The notes beneath the pieces were generated by a model that was not told where the DNA came from, did no database searches, and saw only the letters and a list, made by a program, of their open reading frames with translations. Shown here piece by piece: positions 44,002 to 52,223 of a stretch of 64,000 nucleotides of DNA. Each line of letters opens with the position of its first letter. The first letter of the stretch is position 1. The translations under genes were made by a program, and so were the position numbers. Source of the DNA: Pseudomonas resinovorans NBRC 106553 (GTDB lineage Bacteria > Pseudomonadota > Gammaproteobacteria > Pseudomonadales > Pseudomonadaceae); NCBI RefSeq assembly GCF_000412695.1, contig NC_021499.1:868001-932000 (forward strand). Reading direction: 5' to 3'.

Positions 44002-45240
44002 CTACTTCAGCGCGCGGCGCTCCGATAGCCAGTGCAGCGCACCGTGCGCAGCCACTCGACCGGTGGCGAAGCAGGCGGTGAGCAGGTAGCCGCCGGTGGG
44101 GGCCTCCCAGTCGAGCATTTCGCCGGCGCAGAACACGCCGGGCAGGTGCTTGAGCATCAGGCCGTCGTCTAGGGCCTCGAAGGGGACGCCACCGGCCGAA
44201 CTGATGGCTTCGTCCAGCGGCCGCGCCCGCACCAGGGTCAATGGCAGGGCCTTGATCACCGCGGCCAGCCGGGCCGGGTCGAGGAAGTCGTCCTTGACCG
44301 AGAGCTCCCGCAGCAGGCCGGCGCGCGCCCCGTCGAGGCCCAGCTGGCTGTGCAGGTGCTTGGCCATGCTGCGCGAACCGCGCGGGCGGGCCAGCGCACC
44401 GACGACTTTCTCCAGGCTGTGGCTGGGCAGCAGATCCAGGTGGACCGTGGCACTGCCGCTGGCGTTGATCCGCTCGCGGATGGCGGCGGAAAGGGCATAG
44501 ATCAGGCTGCCTTCGACACCGCTGGCGGTGAGCACGAACTCGCCCTGGCGGGGTGCTTCGTCGCCCAGGCGGATGGTCACCGGCTTGATCGGCGCACCGG
44601 CGAACTTGTCCTTGAGCAGGGGGCTCCAGCCCTGCACGTCGAAACCGCAGTTGGAGGGCTGCAGCGGCGCGATGGACACCCCGCGCGCCTCCAGCAGCGG
44701 CACCCAGGCGCCATCGGAGCCCAGCCGTGCCCAGCTGCCGCCACCCAGGGCGAGCACGCAGGCATCGGCGCGCAGCGCGCTTTCGCCCGCCGCCGTGGCG
44801 ATGCGCAGGGCGCCGTCGGTGTTCCAGCCGAGCCAGCGGCTGCGGGTGTGGATGACCACGCCTTGCTCGCGCAGGCGCTTGAGCCAGGCGCGCAGCAGGG
44901 GAGCGGCCTTCATGTCGGTGGGGAAGACCCGGCCCGAGCTGCCGACGAAGGTGTCGATGCCGAGGCCCCCGATCCAGGCCCGCAACTCGTCGGCGCCGAA
45001 GCCTTCCAGCAGCGCGCCGACTTCGTCTCGGCGCACGCCGTAGCGGCCAAGGAAGGGCGCCTTGGGTTCCGAATGGGTGATGTTCATCCCGCCCACGCCG
45101 GCCAGCAGGAACTTGCGGCCCACCGAGGGCATGGCATCGAACAACTCCACCCGCGCACCGCCCTGGGCCAGGACTTCGGCGGCCATCAGGCCAGCGGGAC
45201 CGCCGCCGATAACGGCGACGAAGGGGGAGGAGTCATTCAT
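44002..45240 (-). CDS. NAD(P)/FAD-dependent flavoprotein, HI0933/BaiN-like
   Basis: A 412-residue flavoprotein. The FAD Rossmann motif is VAVIGGGPAGLMAAEVL at residues 8-24, followed by the HI0933-like block SVGRKFLLAGVGGMNIT. The C-terminal GLMLKHLPGVFCAGEMLDW and GGYLLTACFATGRVA complete the FAD site. The subgroup is widespread in Pseudomonas but its physiological substrate is unknown (relatives reduce bile acids or aromatic compounds). It stands apart from its neighbours. Confidence 0.88.
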   Translation of the reverse strand: MNDSSPFVAVIGGGPAGLMAAEVLAQGGARVELFDAMPSVGRKFLLAGVGGMNITHSEPKAPFLGRYGVRRDEVGALLEGFGADELRAWIGGLGIDTFVGSSGRVFPTDMKAAPLLRAWLKRLREQGVVIHTRSRWLGWNTDGALRIATAAGESALRADACVLALGGGSWARLGSDGAWVPLLEARGVSIAPLQPSNCGFDVQGWSPLLKDKFAGAPIKPVTIRLGDEAPRQGEFVLTASGVEGSLIYALSAAIRERINASGSATVHLDLLPSHSLEKVVGALARPRGSRSMAKHLHSQLGLDGARAGLLRELSVKDDFLDPARLAAVIKALPLTLVRARPLDEAISSAGGVPFEALDDGLMLKHLPGVFCAGEMLDWEAPTGGYLLTACFATGRVAAHGALHWLSERRALK

Positions 45241-45296
45241 GGGGATCGATCGGAAGGGAATGGGGGAGGGCGCATTCTACCGGATGGAGAGCGTTT

Positions 45297-45345
45297 CGTA
45301 GGATGGGTCGGCCGGCGTTCCGCGAGCCTGCGACACCCATCGATT
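45297..45345. repeat. GTAGGATGGGT-type repeat, third copy
   Basis: CGTAGGATGGGTCGGCCGG and GACACCCATCG arms resemble the copies at 16112 and 34151 in the outer bases only. It lies between the flavoprotein and HDAC-like genes. Confidence 0.6.
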
Positions 45346-45361
45346 CAATGCGTGAACCACA

Positions 45362-46282
45362 TTACTCCAACCCCATCTCCCGCCAGACCCTGCCCGCGCT
45401 GTGGTGCAGGATGCCGTGGCGCCGCGCCAGGGCGGCGCGGTCCTTGTCGTAGCCGCCGCCGATCACCCCCATCACCGGGATGTCGCGTCCCAGGCAGTGG
45501 CGGATCACCCGCTCATCGCGCTCGGCCAGGCCCGCGTCGGTGAGCTGCAGGTAACCCAGGGCGTCGTCCTTGTGCACGTCCACCCCGGCGTCGTAGAGCA
45601 CCAGGTCGGGCTGGTAGAGGGGCAGCAGGTAGTTCAGGGCGTCGTCCACCACCTGCAGGTAGTCGGCATCGCCCATGCCCATGGGCAGGGGGATGTCCCA
45701 GTCGCTCTCGGCCTTGCGCGCGGGGAAGTTCTTCTCGCAGTGCAGGGACACGGTGATCGCCTCCGGGGTGTCGGCCAGCAGCCGCGCGGTGCCGTCGCCC
45801 TGGTGCACGTCGCAATCGAAGATCAGCACCCGTTGCACCGTGCCCGCTTCCAGCAGGTAGCGGCTGATCACCGCCAGGTCGTTGAAGATGCAGAAGCCCG
45901 CCGCGTGGTCGAAGTGGGCATGGTGGGTGCCGCCGGCCAGGTGGCAGGCCAGGCCGTGACGCATGGCCAGCTCGGCGGTGAGCAGCGAGCCGCCCACGGC
46001 GCGCACGGTGCGGCGGGCCAGCGCTTCGCTCCAGGGCAGGCCGAGGCGGCGTTGCTCCTCGCGGCCCAGGTCGCCATCGAGAAAACGCCGGATATAGGCC
46101 GGGCAGTGGGCCAGGGCCAGTACCTCGGCCGGGCAGATCTCCGGCCGGTGCAGCTGTTCGTCGCGGGTCAGGCCGCTGTCCAGGAGGTGCCCGTAGAGCA
46201 GGCGGAACTTCTCCATGGGGAAGCGGTGCTCCGCCGGAAAGGGCGGGCTGTAGTCGTCGTGGTAGACCAGCGGCAGGAACAT
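45362..46282 (-). CDS. HDAC-like amidohydrolase (class II-related)
   Basis: Zn-dependent deacetylase-fold protein of 306 residues. Landmarks: GGTHHAHFDHAAGFCIFND with the catalytic His pair, FDCDVHQGDGTA with the zinc-binding Asp/His, and YDAGVDVHKDD with the second Asp. Bacterial members usually deacetylate polyamines or small amides (acetylpolyamine amidohydrolase type); true histone substrates are absent. The ATG at 46282 (MFLPLVYHDD) is the sensible start. It is divergent from the GNAT gene, an interesting pairing of a deacetylase with an acetyltransferase. Confidence 0.9.
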   Translation of the reverse strand: MFLPLVYHDDYSPPFPAEHRFPMEKFRLLYGHLLDSGLTRDEQLHRPEICPAEVLALAHCPAYIRRFLDGDLGREEQRRLGLPWSEALARRTVRAVGGSLLTAELAMRHGLACHLAGGTHHAHFDHAAGFCIFNDLAVISRYLLEAGTVQRVLIFDCDVHQGDGTARLLADTPEAITVSLHCEKNFPARKAESDWDIPLPMGMGDADYLQVVDDALNYLLPLYQPDLVLYDAGVDVHKDDALGYLQLTDAGLAERDERVIRHCLGRDIPVMGVIGGGYDKDRAALARRHGILHHSAGRVWREMGLE

Positions 46283-46352
46283 CGAACGGCACTCGGAGCG
46301 GTACTCGCGGCAGTATGATGGGGCCTTCGCGCCGCACTCAAGAGACCCGCCC

Positions 46353-46913
46353 ATGTCCCCGATCGAACTCATTACCCCGCGCCTGCACCTGCGCGCCTGG
46401 CGCGACGAGGACCTGCCGGCCTTCGCCGCGCTCAATGCCGACCCGGAGGTGATGCGTCACTTCCCGGCCTGCCTGAGCCGGGCGGAAAGCGACGCCCTGG
46501 CGGGGCGCATCCGTGGCCACTTCCTGCAGCACGGCTTCGGCCAATGGGTGGTGGAGCACCGTGACACGGGCGACTTCGTCGGCGTGATCGGCCTGCAGCA
46601 CGTCGGCTTCGACGCGTCCTTCACCCCGGCGGTGGAGATCGGCTGGCGCTTCATGCTCGGCTACTGGCGCCAGGGCCTGGCCAGCGAAGCGGCGCGGGCG
46701 TCGCTGGCCTTCGCCTTCGAGCCGCTGCAGCTGACGGAAGTGGTGGCCTTTACCGTGCCCGCCAACCTGCGTTCCCAGGCGGTGATGGCGCGCATCGGCA
46801 TGCAGCGCGACCCGGATGGCGACTTCGAACATCCCGGCCTGCCCCAGGGCCACGCCCTGCGCCCGCACCTGCTTTACCGCCTGGGACGCGCCGAGTGGGA
46901 GGCGTTGCAATGA
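46353..46913 (+). CDS. GNAT acetyltransferase, RimJ/RimL-like
   Basis: A 186-residue GNAT-family N-acetyltransferase: ELITPRLHLRAWRDEDLPAF opens the fold, and the acetyl-CoA site is YWRQGLASEAARASL near 110. It is in the same position relative to tesB as the well-studied PA3944-type GNAT of P. aeruginosa (as I recall it). Its stop overlaps the SagB-like gene start (ATGA), so the two are translated together. Confidence 0.9.
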   Translation: MSPIELITPRLHLRAWRDEDLPAFAALNADPEVMRHFPACLSRAESDALAGRIRGHFLQHGFGQWVVEHRDTGDFVGVIGLQHVGFDASFTPAVEIGWRFMLGYWRQGLASEAARASLAFAFEPLQLTEVVAFTVPANLRSQAVMARIGMQRDPDGDFEHPGLPQGHALRPHLLYRLGRAEWEALQ

Positions 46914-48511
46914 GCGACGCCGTGCGCGCCTACCACGCACTCAGCAAGCACCACCCCGAGCGCTTCGCCCCCGGCCCCGGCCAACTGGACTGGGCCACCC
47001 AGCCGGCGCCCTTCCGCCGTTACGCCGGGGCGCGCCTGCTGGAGCTGTGGCAGCGCCCGCTGGAAGAGACGCCGCCCTACGACCTGGTGTTCGCCGGCCC
47101 CCTGGGCCAACCGGCGCCACTGAATCGCGAAAGCCTGTCGCAACTGCTCTACGACAGCCTGGCCATTTCCGCCTGGAAGGAGGCCGGTGCCAGCAAATGG
47201 GCGCTGCGGGTCAACCCGTCCTCGGGCAACCTGCATCCCACCGAGGCCTACCTGCTGCTGCCGCCAGGGTTGGAGGAAAGCGGGCTGCTGGCCCACTACG
47301 CACCGGACGCGCATGCCCTGGAGATCCGTGCGGAACTGCCGGGGCCCCTGGCCGCGCAATTGGCCGCGGCGCTGCCGCCGGGCGGTTTCCTGCTGGGCCT
47401 GGCCAGCGTGCCCTGGCGTGAAGCCTGGAAGTACGGCGAGCGTGCCTACCGCTACTGCCAGCACGACCTGGGGCATGCCCTGGCGGCGTTGGCCGTGGCC
47501 GCCAGCGCCCTGGGCTGGCAGGTGCGGGTGCTGGGCGGGGTCGCGCAAGAGCGGCTCGACGGCGTGCTGGGGCTGGACCGCCCCGGTTTCGTCGAGGGCG
47601 AATACGCCGATGCGCTGTTGTGGGTCGGCCCGGCCCAGGCGCGGGAATTCAGCCTCGACCCGACCCTGCTCGACGGCCTCGCCGCACTGGAATTGCACGG
47701 CAGCCCCAATCGCCTGTCCCGCCAGCAGCGCCACTGGCCCGAGCTGGAGCGCGTCCATGGCCTGTGCCGCGCGCCGCGCCAGCCGCTGGCCGAGTGGCCG
47801 CTGATCGAGGCCGCTGCGCGTGTGGATAACCCCGGCCTGCCCCTGCGCCCGCTGCTGCACCGGCGGCGCAGCGCCCAGTCCATGGACGGCCGCAGCGGTA
47901 TCCAGGCCGAACTGCTGCTGGCCTGGCTAAGGCGCCTGATGCCGGAGCATTCGCCGGTGCCCTTCGCCAGCCTCGGTACACCCCAGGTGGATCTGTTGCT
48001 GTTCGTTCACCGCGTTCAGGGCCTGGAGCCTGGTCTCTACTGGCTGGCCCGTGGCGCCGTGGCCGAGACCGAACTGGCCGAGGGCCTGCGCCAGGACTTC
48101 CTCTGGCAGCGGGCCAGCGACGAGCTGCCGCTGTACCGCCTGTTGCAAGGCGACGCCCGTGGCCTGGCGGGCTTTCTTTCCTGCGGCCAGGACATCGCCG
48201 CCGATGGCTGCGTCGCCCTGGCCATGCTTGCGCGCTTCGACGCCGCCCTGGAACAGGGCGCCTGGCACTACCCACGGCTGTACTGGGAGTGCGGGCAGAT
48301 CGGCCAGGTGCTCTATCTGGAAGCCGAGGCCGCCGGTCTTTCCGGCACCGGGATAGGTTGCTACTTCGACGATTCGGTACATGAATTGCTTGAAATGGCC
48401 GACAGCCGTTGGCAAAGCCTTTACCATTTCACCATCGGCCGCGCGCTGTGGGACGAGCGCCTGACGACGCTGCCGGCCTATCCAGAATTACGACGACCGC
48501 CCCGGCCATGA
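46910..48511 (+). CDS. Double SagB/ThcOx-type nitroreductase-fold oxidoreductase
   Basis: A 533-residue protein with two nitroreductase-like halves (about 60-270 and 310-525). The first has the FMN-site block RVNPSSGNLHPTEAYLLLP; the second starts near HRRRSAQSMDG and has LSGTGIGCYFDD at its end. Such SagB/ThcOx-type enzymes oxidise azolines to azoles in peptide natural products, but no cyclodehydratase or precursor is nearby, so this is a stand-alone relative of unknown substrate. The ATG at 46910 has GGGAGG 7 bases upstream and overlaps the GNAT stop. Confidence 0.83.
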   Translation: MSDAVRAYHALSKHHPERFAPGPGQLDWATQPAPFRRYAGARLLELWQRPLEETPPYDLVFAGPLGQPAPLNRESLSQLLYDSLAISAWKEAGASKWALRVNPSSGNLHPTEAYLLLPPGLEESGLLAHYAPDAHALEIRAELPGPLAAQLAAALPPGGFLLGLASVPWREAWKYGERAYRYCQHDLGHALAALAVAASALGWQVRVLGGVAQERLDGVLGLDRPGFVEGEYADALLWVGPAQAREFSLDPTLLDGLAALELHGSPNRLSRQQRHWPELERVHGLCRAPRQPLAEWPLIEAAARVDNPGLPLRPLLHRRRSAQSMDGRSGIQAELLLAWLRRLMPEHSPVPFASLGTPQVDLLLFVHRVQGLEPGLYWLARGAVAETELAEGLRQDFLWQRASDELPLYRLLQGDARGLAGFLSCGQDIAADGCVALAMLARFDAALEQGAWHYPRLYWECGQIGQVLYLEAEAAGLSGTGIGCYFDDSVHELLEMADSRWQSLYHFTIGRALWDERLTTLPAYPELRRPPRP

Positions 48512-48542
48512 CCGGGGCGGCGGCCTTGCAGAGGAGAACTCC

Positions 48543-49412
48543 ATGACCCAGGTGCTCGACGAATTGGTCGCGCTGCTGAGCCTCGAATCCATCGAAGAGA
48601 ATCTGTTCCGGGGCGTCAGCCAGGACCTGGGGTTCCGCCAGCTGTTCGGCGGCCAGGTACTCGGCCAGTCGCTCTCCGCCGCCAGCCAGACGGTGGAGCC
48701 CGAGCGTCATGTGCACTCCCTGCACGGCTACTTCCTGCGTCCCGGTGACGCCACCCTGCCGGTGGTCTACTCGGTGGAGCGGGTGCGCGATGGCGGCAGC
48801 TTCAGCACCCGCCGGGTCACCGCGATCCAGAAGGGCCAGCAGATCTTCACCTGCAGCGCGTCCTTCCAGCAGGACGAGGAAGGCTTCGAGCACCAGATCG
48901 CCATGCCCCAGGTGCCGGGGCCGGAGAACCTGCCCAGCGAACTGGAGCTTGCCCGGCAGAACGCGCACCTGCTCTCCGAGCGGGTGCGCGACAAGTTCCT
49001 CTGCGCCAAGCCCATCGAGATCCGCCCGGTCACTGCGGAAAACCCCTTCGACCCGCGCCCGGGCGAGCCGATCAAGCACATCTGGTTCCGCGCCGACGGC
49101 GGCCTGCCGGACGTGCGCGCCCTGCACAAGTACGTGCTGGCCTACGCCTCGGACTTCGGTCTGCTGACGACCTCGATGCTCCCCCACGGCGTGTCGGTGT
49201 GGCAGAAGTTCATGCAGGTGGCCAGTCTCGACCACGCCCTGTGGTTCCACCGCGACCTGCGCGCGGACGACTGGCTGCTCTACTCCATGGACAGTCCCTG
49301 GTCCGGCAATGGCCGTGGCTTCTCCCGTGGCAGCATCTTCAACCGCGCCGGCCAACTGGTGGCCTCGGTGGCCCAGGAAGGCCTGACCCGCCTGCGTGAA
49401 GACTGGCGCTGA
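48543..49412 (+). CDS. tesB: Acyl-CoA thioesterase II TesB
   Basis: Double-hotdog thioesterase that hydrolyses medium- and long-chain acyl-CoA. The 289-residue protein shows FGGQVLGQSL and HSLHGYFLRPGD in the first hotdog, the DVRALHKYVLAYASDFGLL segment with the catalytic Asp, SLDHALWFHRD and the terminal SVAQEGLTR with the catalytic Gln. It follows the SagB-like gene by 31 bases, but it may have its own promoter. The pilus operon begins 320 bases later. Confidence 0.95.
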   Translation: MTQVLDELVALLSLESIEENLFRGVSQDLGFRQLFGGQVLGQSLSAASQTVEPERHVHSLHGYFLRPGDATLPVVYSVERVRDGGSFSTRRVTAIQKGQQIFTCSASFQQDEEGFEHQIAMPQVPGPENLPSELELARQNAHLLSERVRDKFLCAKPIEIRPVTAENPFDPRPGEPIKHIWFRADGGLPDVRALHKYVLAYASDFGLLTTSMLPHGVSVWQKFMQVASLDHALWFHRDLRADDWLLYSMDSPWSGNGRGFSRGSIFNRAGQLVASVAQEGLTRLREDWR

Positions 49413-49731
49413 GCCGGTGACGAGGGGCGGCCCGGTGGTCGCCTTTATCGCCTTTGGTACTTAAAAGCCTTCGCTCACTGTCAGGCGGCGCTATTACCGC
49501 TTAATGGCGAATTTCTCATTTTCTTGTAAGTGATTTGCTACTTCCAGAATCGGACGTCCGCGTACCGATTGCCTGTTCCTGCTGACAATTCAACTGTTTA
49601 GGCCGGCACTGAAGAGTGGCGGCCAGTGGCCATCTTTTTTTGACTGGACGCGCATTCTGGCTCGGCGTGCTTTTTGGACTACGGTCCAATCATGACTGTA
49701 TGTAACGGCAAGGAGCCGTAGGAGTCGTCCG
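49413..49731. other. 319-bp gap upstream of the pilus operon
   Basis: No gene. The DNA is more AT-rich than the surroundings. It holds a short hairpin-like GGCC-AGT-GGCC followed by a run of seven Ts (about 49619-49641), which may end the tesB transcript. A palindrome over a likely promoter follows at 49674-49689. AGGAG sits 7 bases before the first pilin ATG. Confidence 0.6.
49674..49689. promoter_or_regulatory. Palindrome TTGGAC-TACG-GTCCAA in the pilus promoter region
   Basis: A perfect 6-4-6 palindrome, 42 bases before the first pilin start. Its left half could serve as a -35 (TTGGAC), with TGTATG 17 bases after it as a weak -10. That location suits repression or control by a dimeric regulator; the regulator is not in this window. 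Confidence 0.45.
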
Positions 49732-50271
49732 ATGAAAAGCATGCGCTGGCTGCTTCCCGCCCTGTTGTTGCTGTCCCAGGTGCCCCAGGCACAGGCCGCA
49801 GGAACCCTGCAGGGGAACCTGGGCATCCAGCTCACCATCGGTGCCGGCTGCACGGTGAACAACAGCTCCAACGATGGCAGCAGCAACAGCTTCGGCAGCA
49901 TCAGCTTCGGTACCTACCCGAGCCTGGCCAACATAGTCGACGGCCAATCCGTGGGTGCCGGCGCCGGCAGCTCGTTCGGCATCCAGTGCGCCAACAACAC
50001 CGCCTACACCATCGCCCTCAACAGCGGCCTGGCGCCCAGCGGAAACCAGCGTCGGATGAGTGGCGGCAGCAGCGAATTCGTCAGCTACAACCTCTACCAG
50101 GATGCCGCCCGCAGCACGCCCTGGGGCAACGGCAGCAACGGCGCCACCGCCTATTCGGGCACCGGCAACGGCAGCAACCAGGACATAGTGGTCTACGGCC
50201 GCGTGCCAGCGCAGACCACGCCCTCGGCGGGCACCTACACCGACACGGTGCTGGTGACCGTCACCTGGTAG
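49732..50271 (+). CDS. Spore-coat-U/Csu-type major pilin subunit
   Basis: A 179-residue secreted pilin with a signal peptide (MKSMRWLLPALLLLSQ, cut after QAQA) and one SCPU domain. Conserved traits are the two Cys (AGCTVNN and FGIQCANNT), the SFGTYP segment and the closing TYTDTVLVTVTW strand that serves in subunit exchange. As the first gene it is likely the major shaft subunit (CsuA/B or CupE1 position). No adhesin domain is present. Confidence 0.9.
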   Translation: MKSMRWLLPALLLLSQVPQAQAAGTLQGNLGIQLTIGAGCTVNNSSNDGSSNSFGSISFGTYPSLANIVDGQSVGAGAGSSFGIQCANNTAYTIALNSGLAPSGNQRRMSGGSSEFVSYNLYQDAARSTPWGNGSNGATAYSGTGNGSNQDIVVYGRVPAQTTPSAGTYTDTVLVTVTW

Positions 50272-50328
50272 CGCATCGCGCCAGGGTCAGATCAACAGGG
50301 ACGATCCACGAGATAGCAGGAGCGAGCC

Positions 50329-50856
50329 ATGACGTGGCTACGCCAGAGCAGAGGGAGCGGGCTGGCGCTGATGGTACTGATGACCGCCCCAGCCTGCGGT
50401 TTCGCCGCCACCAAGAGCGCCACCATCGGCTTCTCCGCCGAGGTGCTGCCCGCCTGCAGCATCGGCGGCACGGCCCCCGGCAACCAGGGGCAGTTCGGTA
50501 CCCTGGACTTCGGCAGCCACTTCTCCCTCTCCAGCGTGATCAACCTGGCCAGCACGGTCGGCAACGGCTCCCTGCGGGTGAACTGCCTGACCGGCACTCC
50601 CTACCGGGTGCTGATGAGCGGCGGCGGCAGCAACAACGTCAACGCCCGGCGCATGACCGGCCCCGGCAGTGCCCAGGTGGCCTACAACCTCTACACCAGC
50701 TCCAGCTACCTCAGCGTCTGGGATAACAGCGTCGGTGTCACCGGCGTCGGCAACGGCAGCGACCAGCACCTGGCGGTGTACGGCCGGGTCCCGGCGCAGG
50801 CGACCCCGGCTCCGGGTGTCTACAGCGACACGGTCGTCGTCACGGTGAGCTGGTGA
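50329..50856 (+). CDS. Spore-coat-U-type minor pilin subunit
   Basis: A 175-residue second pilin: signal-like N-terminus ending ACGFAATKS, one SCPU domain with Cys in EVLPACSIGG and LRVNCLTG, and the closing GVYSDTVVVTVSW. It is similar in design to the first and third pilins. The spacing after the first pilin is 57 bases. The stop overlaps the third pilin's start. Confidence 0.87.
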   Translation: MTWLRQSRGSGLALMVLMTAPACGFAATKSATIGFSAEVLPACSIGGTAPGNQGQFGTLDFGSHFSLSSVINLASTVGNGSLRVNCLTGTPYRVLMSGGGSNNVNARRMTGPGSAQVAYNLYTSSSYLSVWDNSVGVTGVGNGSDQHLAVYGRVPAQATPAPGVYSDTVVVTVSW

Positions 50857-51398
50857 TGCGCGGCGTCGCGCTCGTCGCCCTGTCGGCCCTGGCCGTGCCC
50901 GTGGCGGCGGATACCGGCACCGACGAGCTGACGGTGCAGCGCCGCTTCCAGCTCCAGGCGGTGATCAGTTCGGGCTGCCTGCTCGGCAGTGGTGCCAGCG
51001 ATGCCAGCAGCTTCGGTTCGCTGTCCTTCGGTCAGTTCGCCGCCTTGCCAACCGACGTCAACCGGGTGACCACCCCGGGTGGCGGTTCCATCGTCCTGCA
51101 ATGCACGCCGGGGCTGGACATGAGCATCGCCCTCAGCGCCGGCGCCAACACCGGCAACGTCAGTGCCGGACGCTTCCTCGCCAAGGGCGCCGAGACCCTG
51201 CGCTACCAGCTCTACAAGGATGCCGGCTACAGCAGCGTCTGGGGCGACGGCAACAATGGCGCCACGGCCATGAGCCTGAGTTTTCCGGCGGGTGGCAGCA
51301 GTCAGACCTATCCGGTCTACGCGCGCCTGTTCAGCGCCGCCGTGATGCCGTCGGCGGGCGTCTACACCGATACGGTGACGGTGACCATCACCTACTAG
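50856..51398 (+). CDS. Spore-coat-U-type minor pilin subunit
   Basis: A 180-residue third pilin: short signal peptide (MRGVALVALSALAVPVAAD), Cys in VISSGCLLGS and IVLQCTPGL, and the closing VYTDTVTVTITY. The ATG at 50856 shares bases with the previous stop (TGATG); a GTG one codon earlier is also possible. In Csu/CupE systems the two minor subunits link the shaft to the tip. Confidence 0.87.
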   Translation: MRGVALVALSALAVPVAADTGTDELTVQRRFQLQAVISSGCLLGSGASDASSFGSLSFGQFAALPTDVNRVTTPGGGSIVLQCTPGLDMSIALSAGANTGNVSAGRFLAKGAETLRYQLYKDAGYSSVWGDGNNGATAMSLSFPAGGSSQTYPVYARLFSAAVMPSAGVYTDTVTVTITY

Positions 51399-51419
51399 AA
51401 GAACAACAAAGGGGGACAC

Positions 51420-52199
51420 ATGGACGTTCTGCACCTGGCACGGAAGGCGAAACCCGGCCTCGGGCTGCTGCTGTCGGGCCTGCTGCTGGCCAGCGCGCCG
51501 GCGCGGGCCGCCAGCTCCATCCTGATCTGGCCGATCAACCCGGTGATCGAGGCCGAGCAGAAGGCCGCGGCCCTCTGGCTGGAGAATCGCGGCCAGGCGC
51601 CCGTGAGCATGCAGGTGCGGGTGCTGGCCTGGAGCCAGGCCGGCTACAGCGACCAGCTGACGCCGCAGCAGGCCGTGGTGGGCAGCCCGCCGGTGGTCAG
51701 CATCGCCCCGGGCAAGCGCCAGATGATCCGCCTGATCGGCCTGCGGCCGGCGCCGCCGGGTACCGAACAGGCGTACCGGGTGCTGGTGGACGAGATGCTC
51801 GAGCCGGACGCCGAGCCCGACGCCAACCTGGGGGTGAAATTCCAGATGCGCTACTCGGTGCCGTTGTTCGTCTTCGGCAGTGGCGCCGGGATGGCCAGCG
51901 ACGCCAAGGCCCGGCCCGGTATCCAGCCACTGGCACCGCAGCTCAGCTTCAGCCTGCAACAGGAGGGTGGGCAACGCTTCCTGCTGCTGCACAACCAGGG
52001 GCCGGCCCACGCTCGTCTGTCGGAGGTACGCCTGAGCCAGGGCGGCCGCAGCGTGCCGCTGGCCGAGGGCCTGCTCGGCTATGTGCTGCCCGGTGCGCGG
52101 ATGCGCTGGGTGCTGCCGGCCGGGGTAGCGGACAGCGGACTCGGCATGGAGGCGAGGATCAATGAGTGGCGTGAGCCCCGGACGATTCCCGGCCAGTGA
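51420..52199 (+). CDS. Archaic chaperone-usher periplasmic chaperone (CsuC/CupE4-like)
   Basis: A 259-residue PapD-like chaperone of two immunoglobulin-type domains. The signal peptide ends APARAASS; the first domain has the LIWPINPVIEAEQKAAALWLEN strand and VSIAPGKRQMIRLIGLRP; the second ends before MEARINEW. It binds pilin subunits in the periplasm by donating a strand. It lies between the third pilin and the usher, as in csu and cupE operons. Confidence 0.9.
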   Translation: MDVLHLARKAKPGLGLLLSGLLLASAPARAASSILIWPINPVIEAEQKAAALWLENRGQAPVSMQVRVLAWSQAGYSDQLTPQQAVVGSPPVVSIAPGKRQMIRLIGLRPAPPGTEQAYRVLVDEMLEPDAEPDANLGVKFQMRYSVPLFVFGSGAGMASDAKARPGIQPLAPQLSFSLQQEGGQRFLLLHNQGPAHARLSEVRLSQGGRSVPLAEGLLGYVLPGARMRWVLPAGVADSGLGMEARINEWREPRTIPGQ

Positions 52200-52223
52200 C
52201 CCCGGCGCGGTGCGGGAGGGAGC

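Noticed and set aside
45362..46282. HDAC-like gene as a transfer from a eukaryote
   Set aside because: Bacterial acetylpolyamine-amidohydrolase-type proteins have the same motifs and the composition matches the genome.
46910..48511. Azole-peptide (TOMM) biosynthesis cluster around the SagB-like gene
   Set aside because: No YcaO cyclodehydratase, SagC-like partner, precursor peptide or exporter is present nearby.
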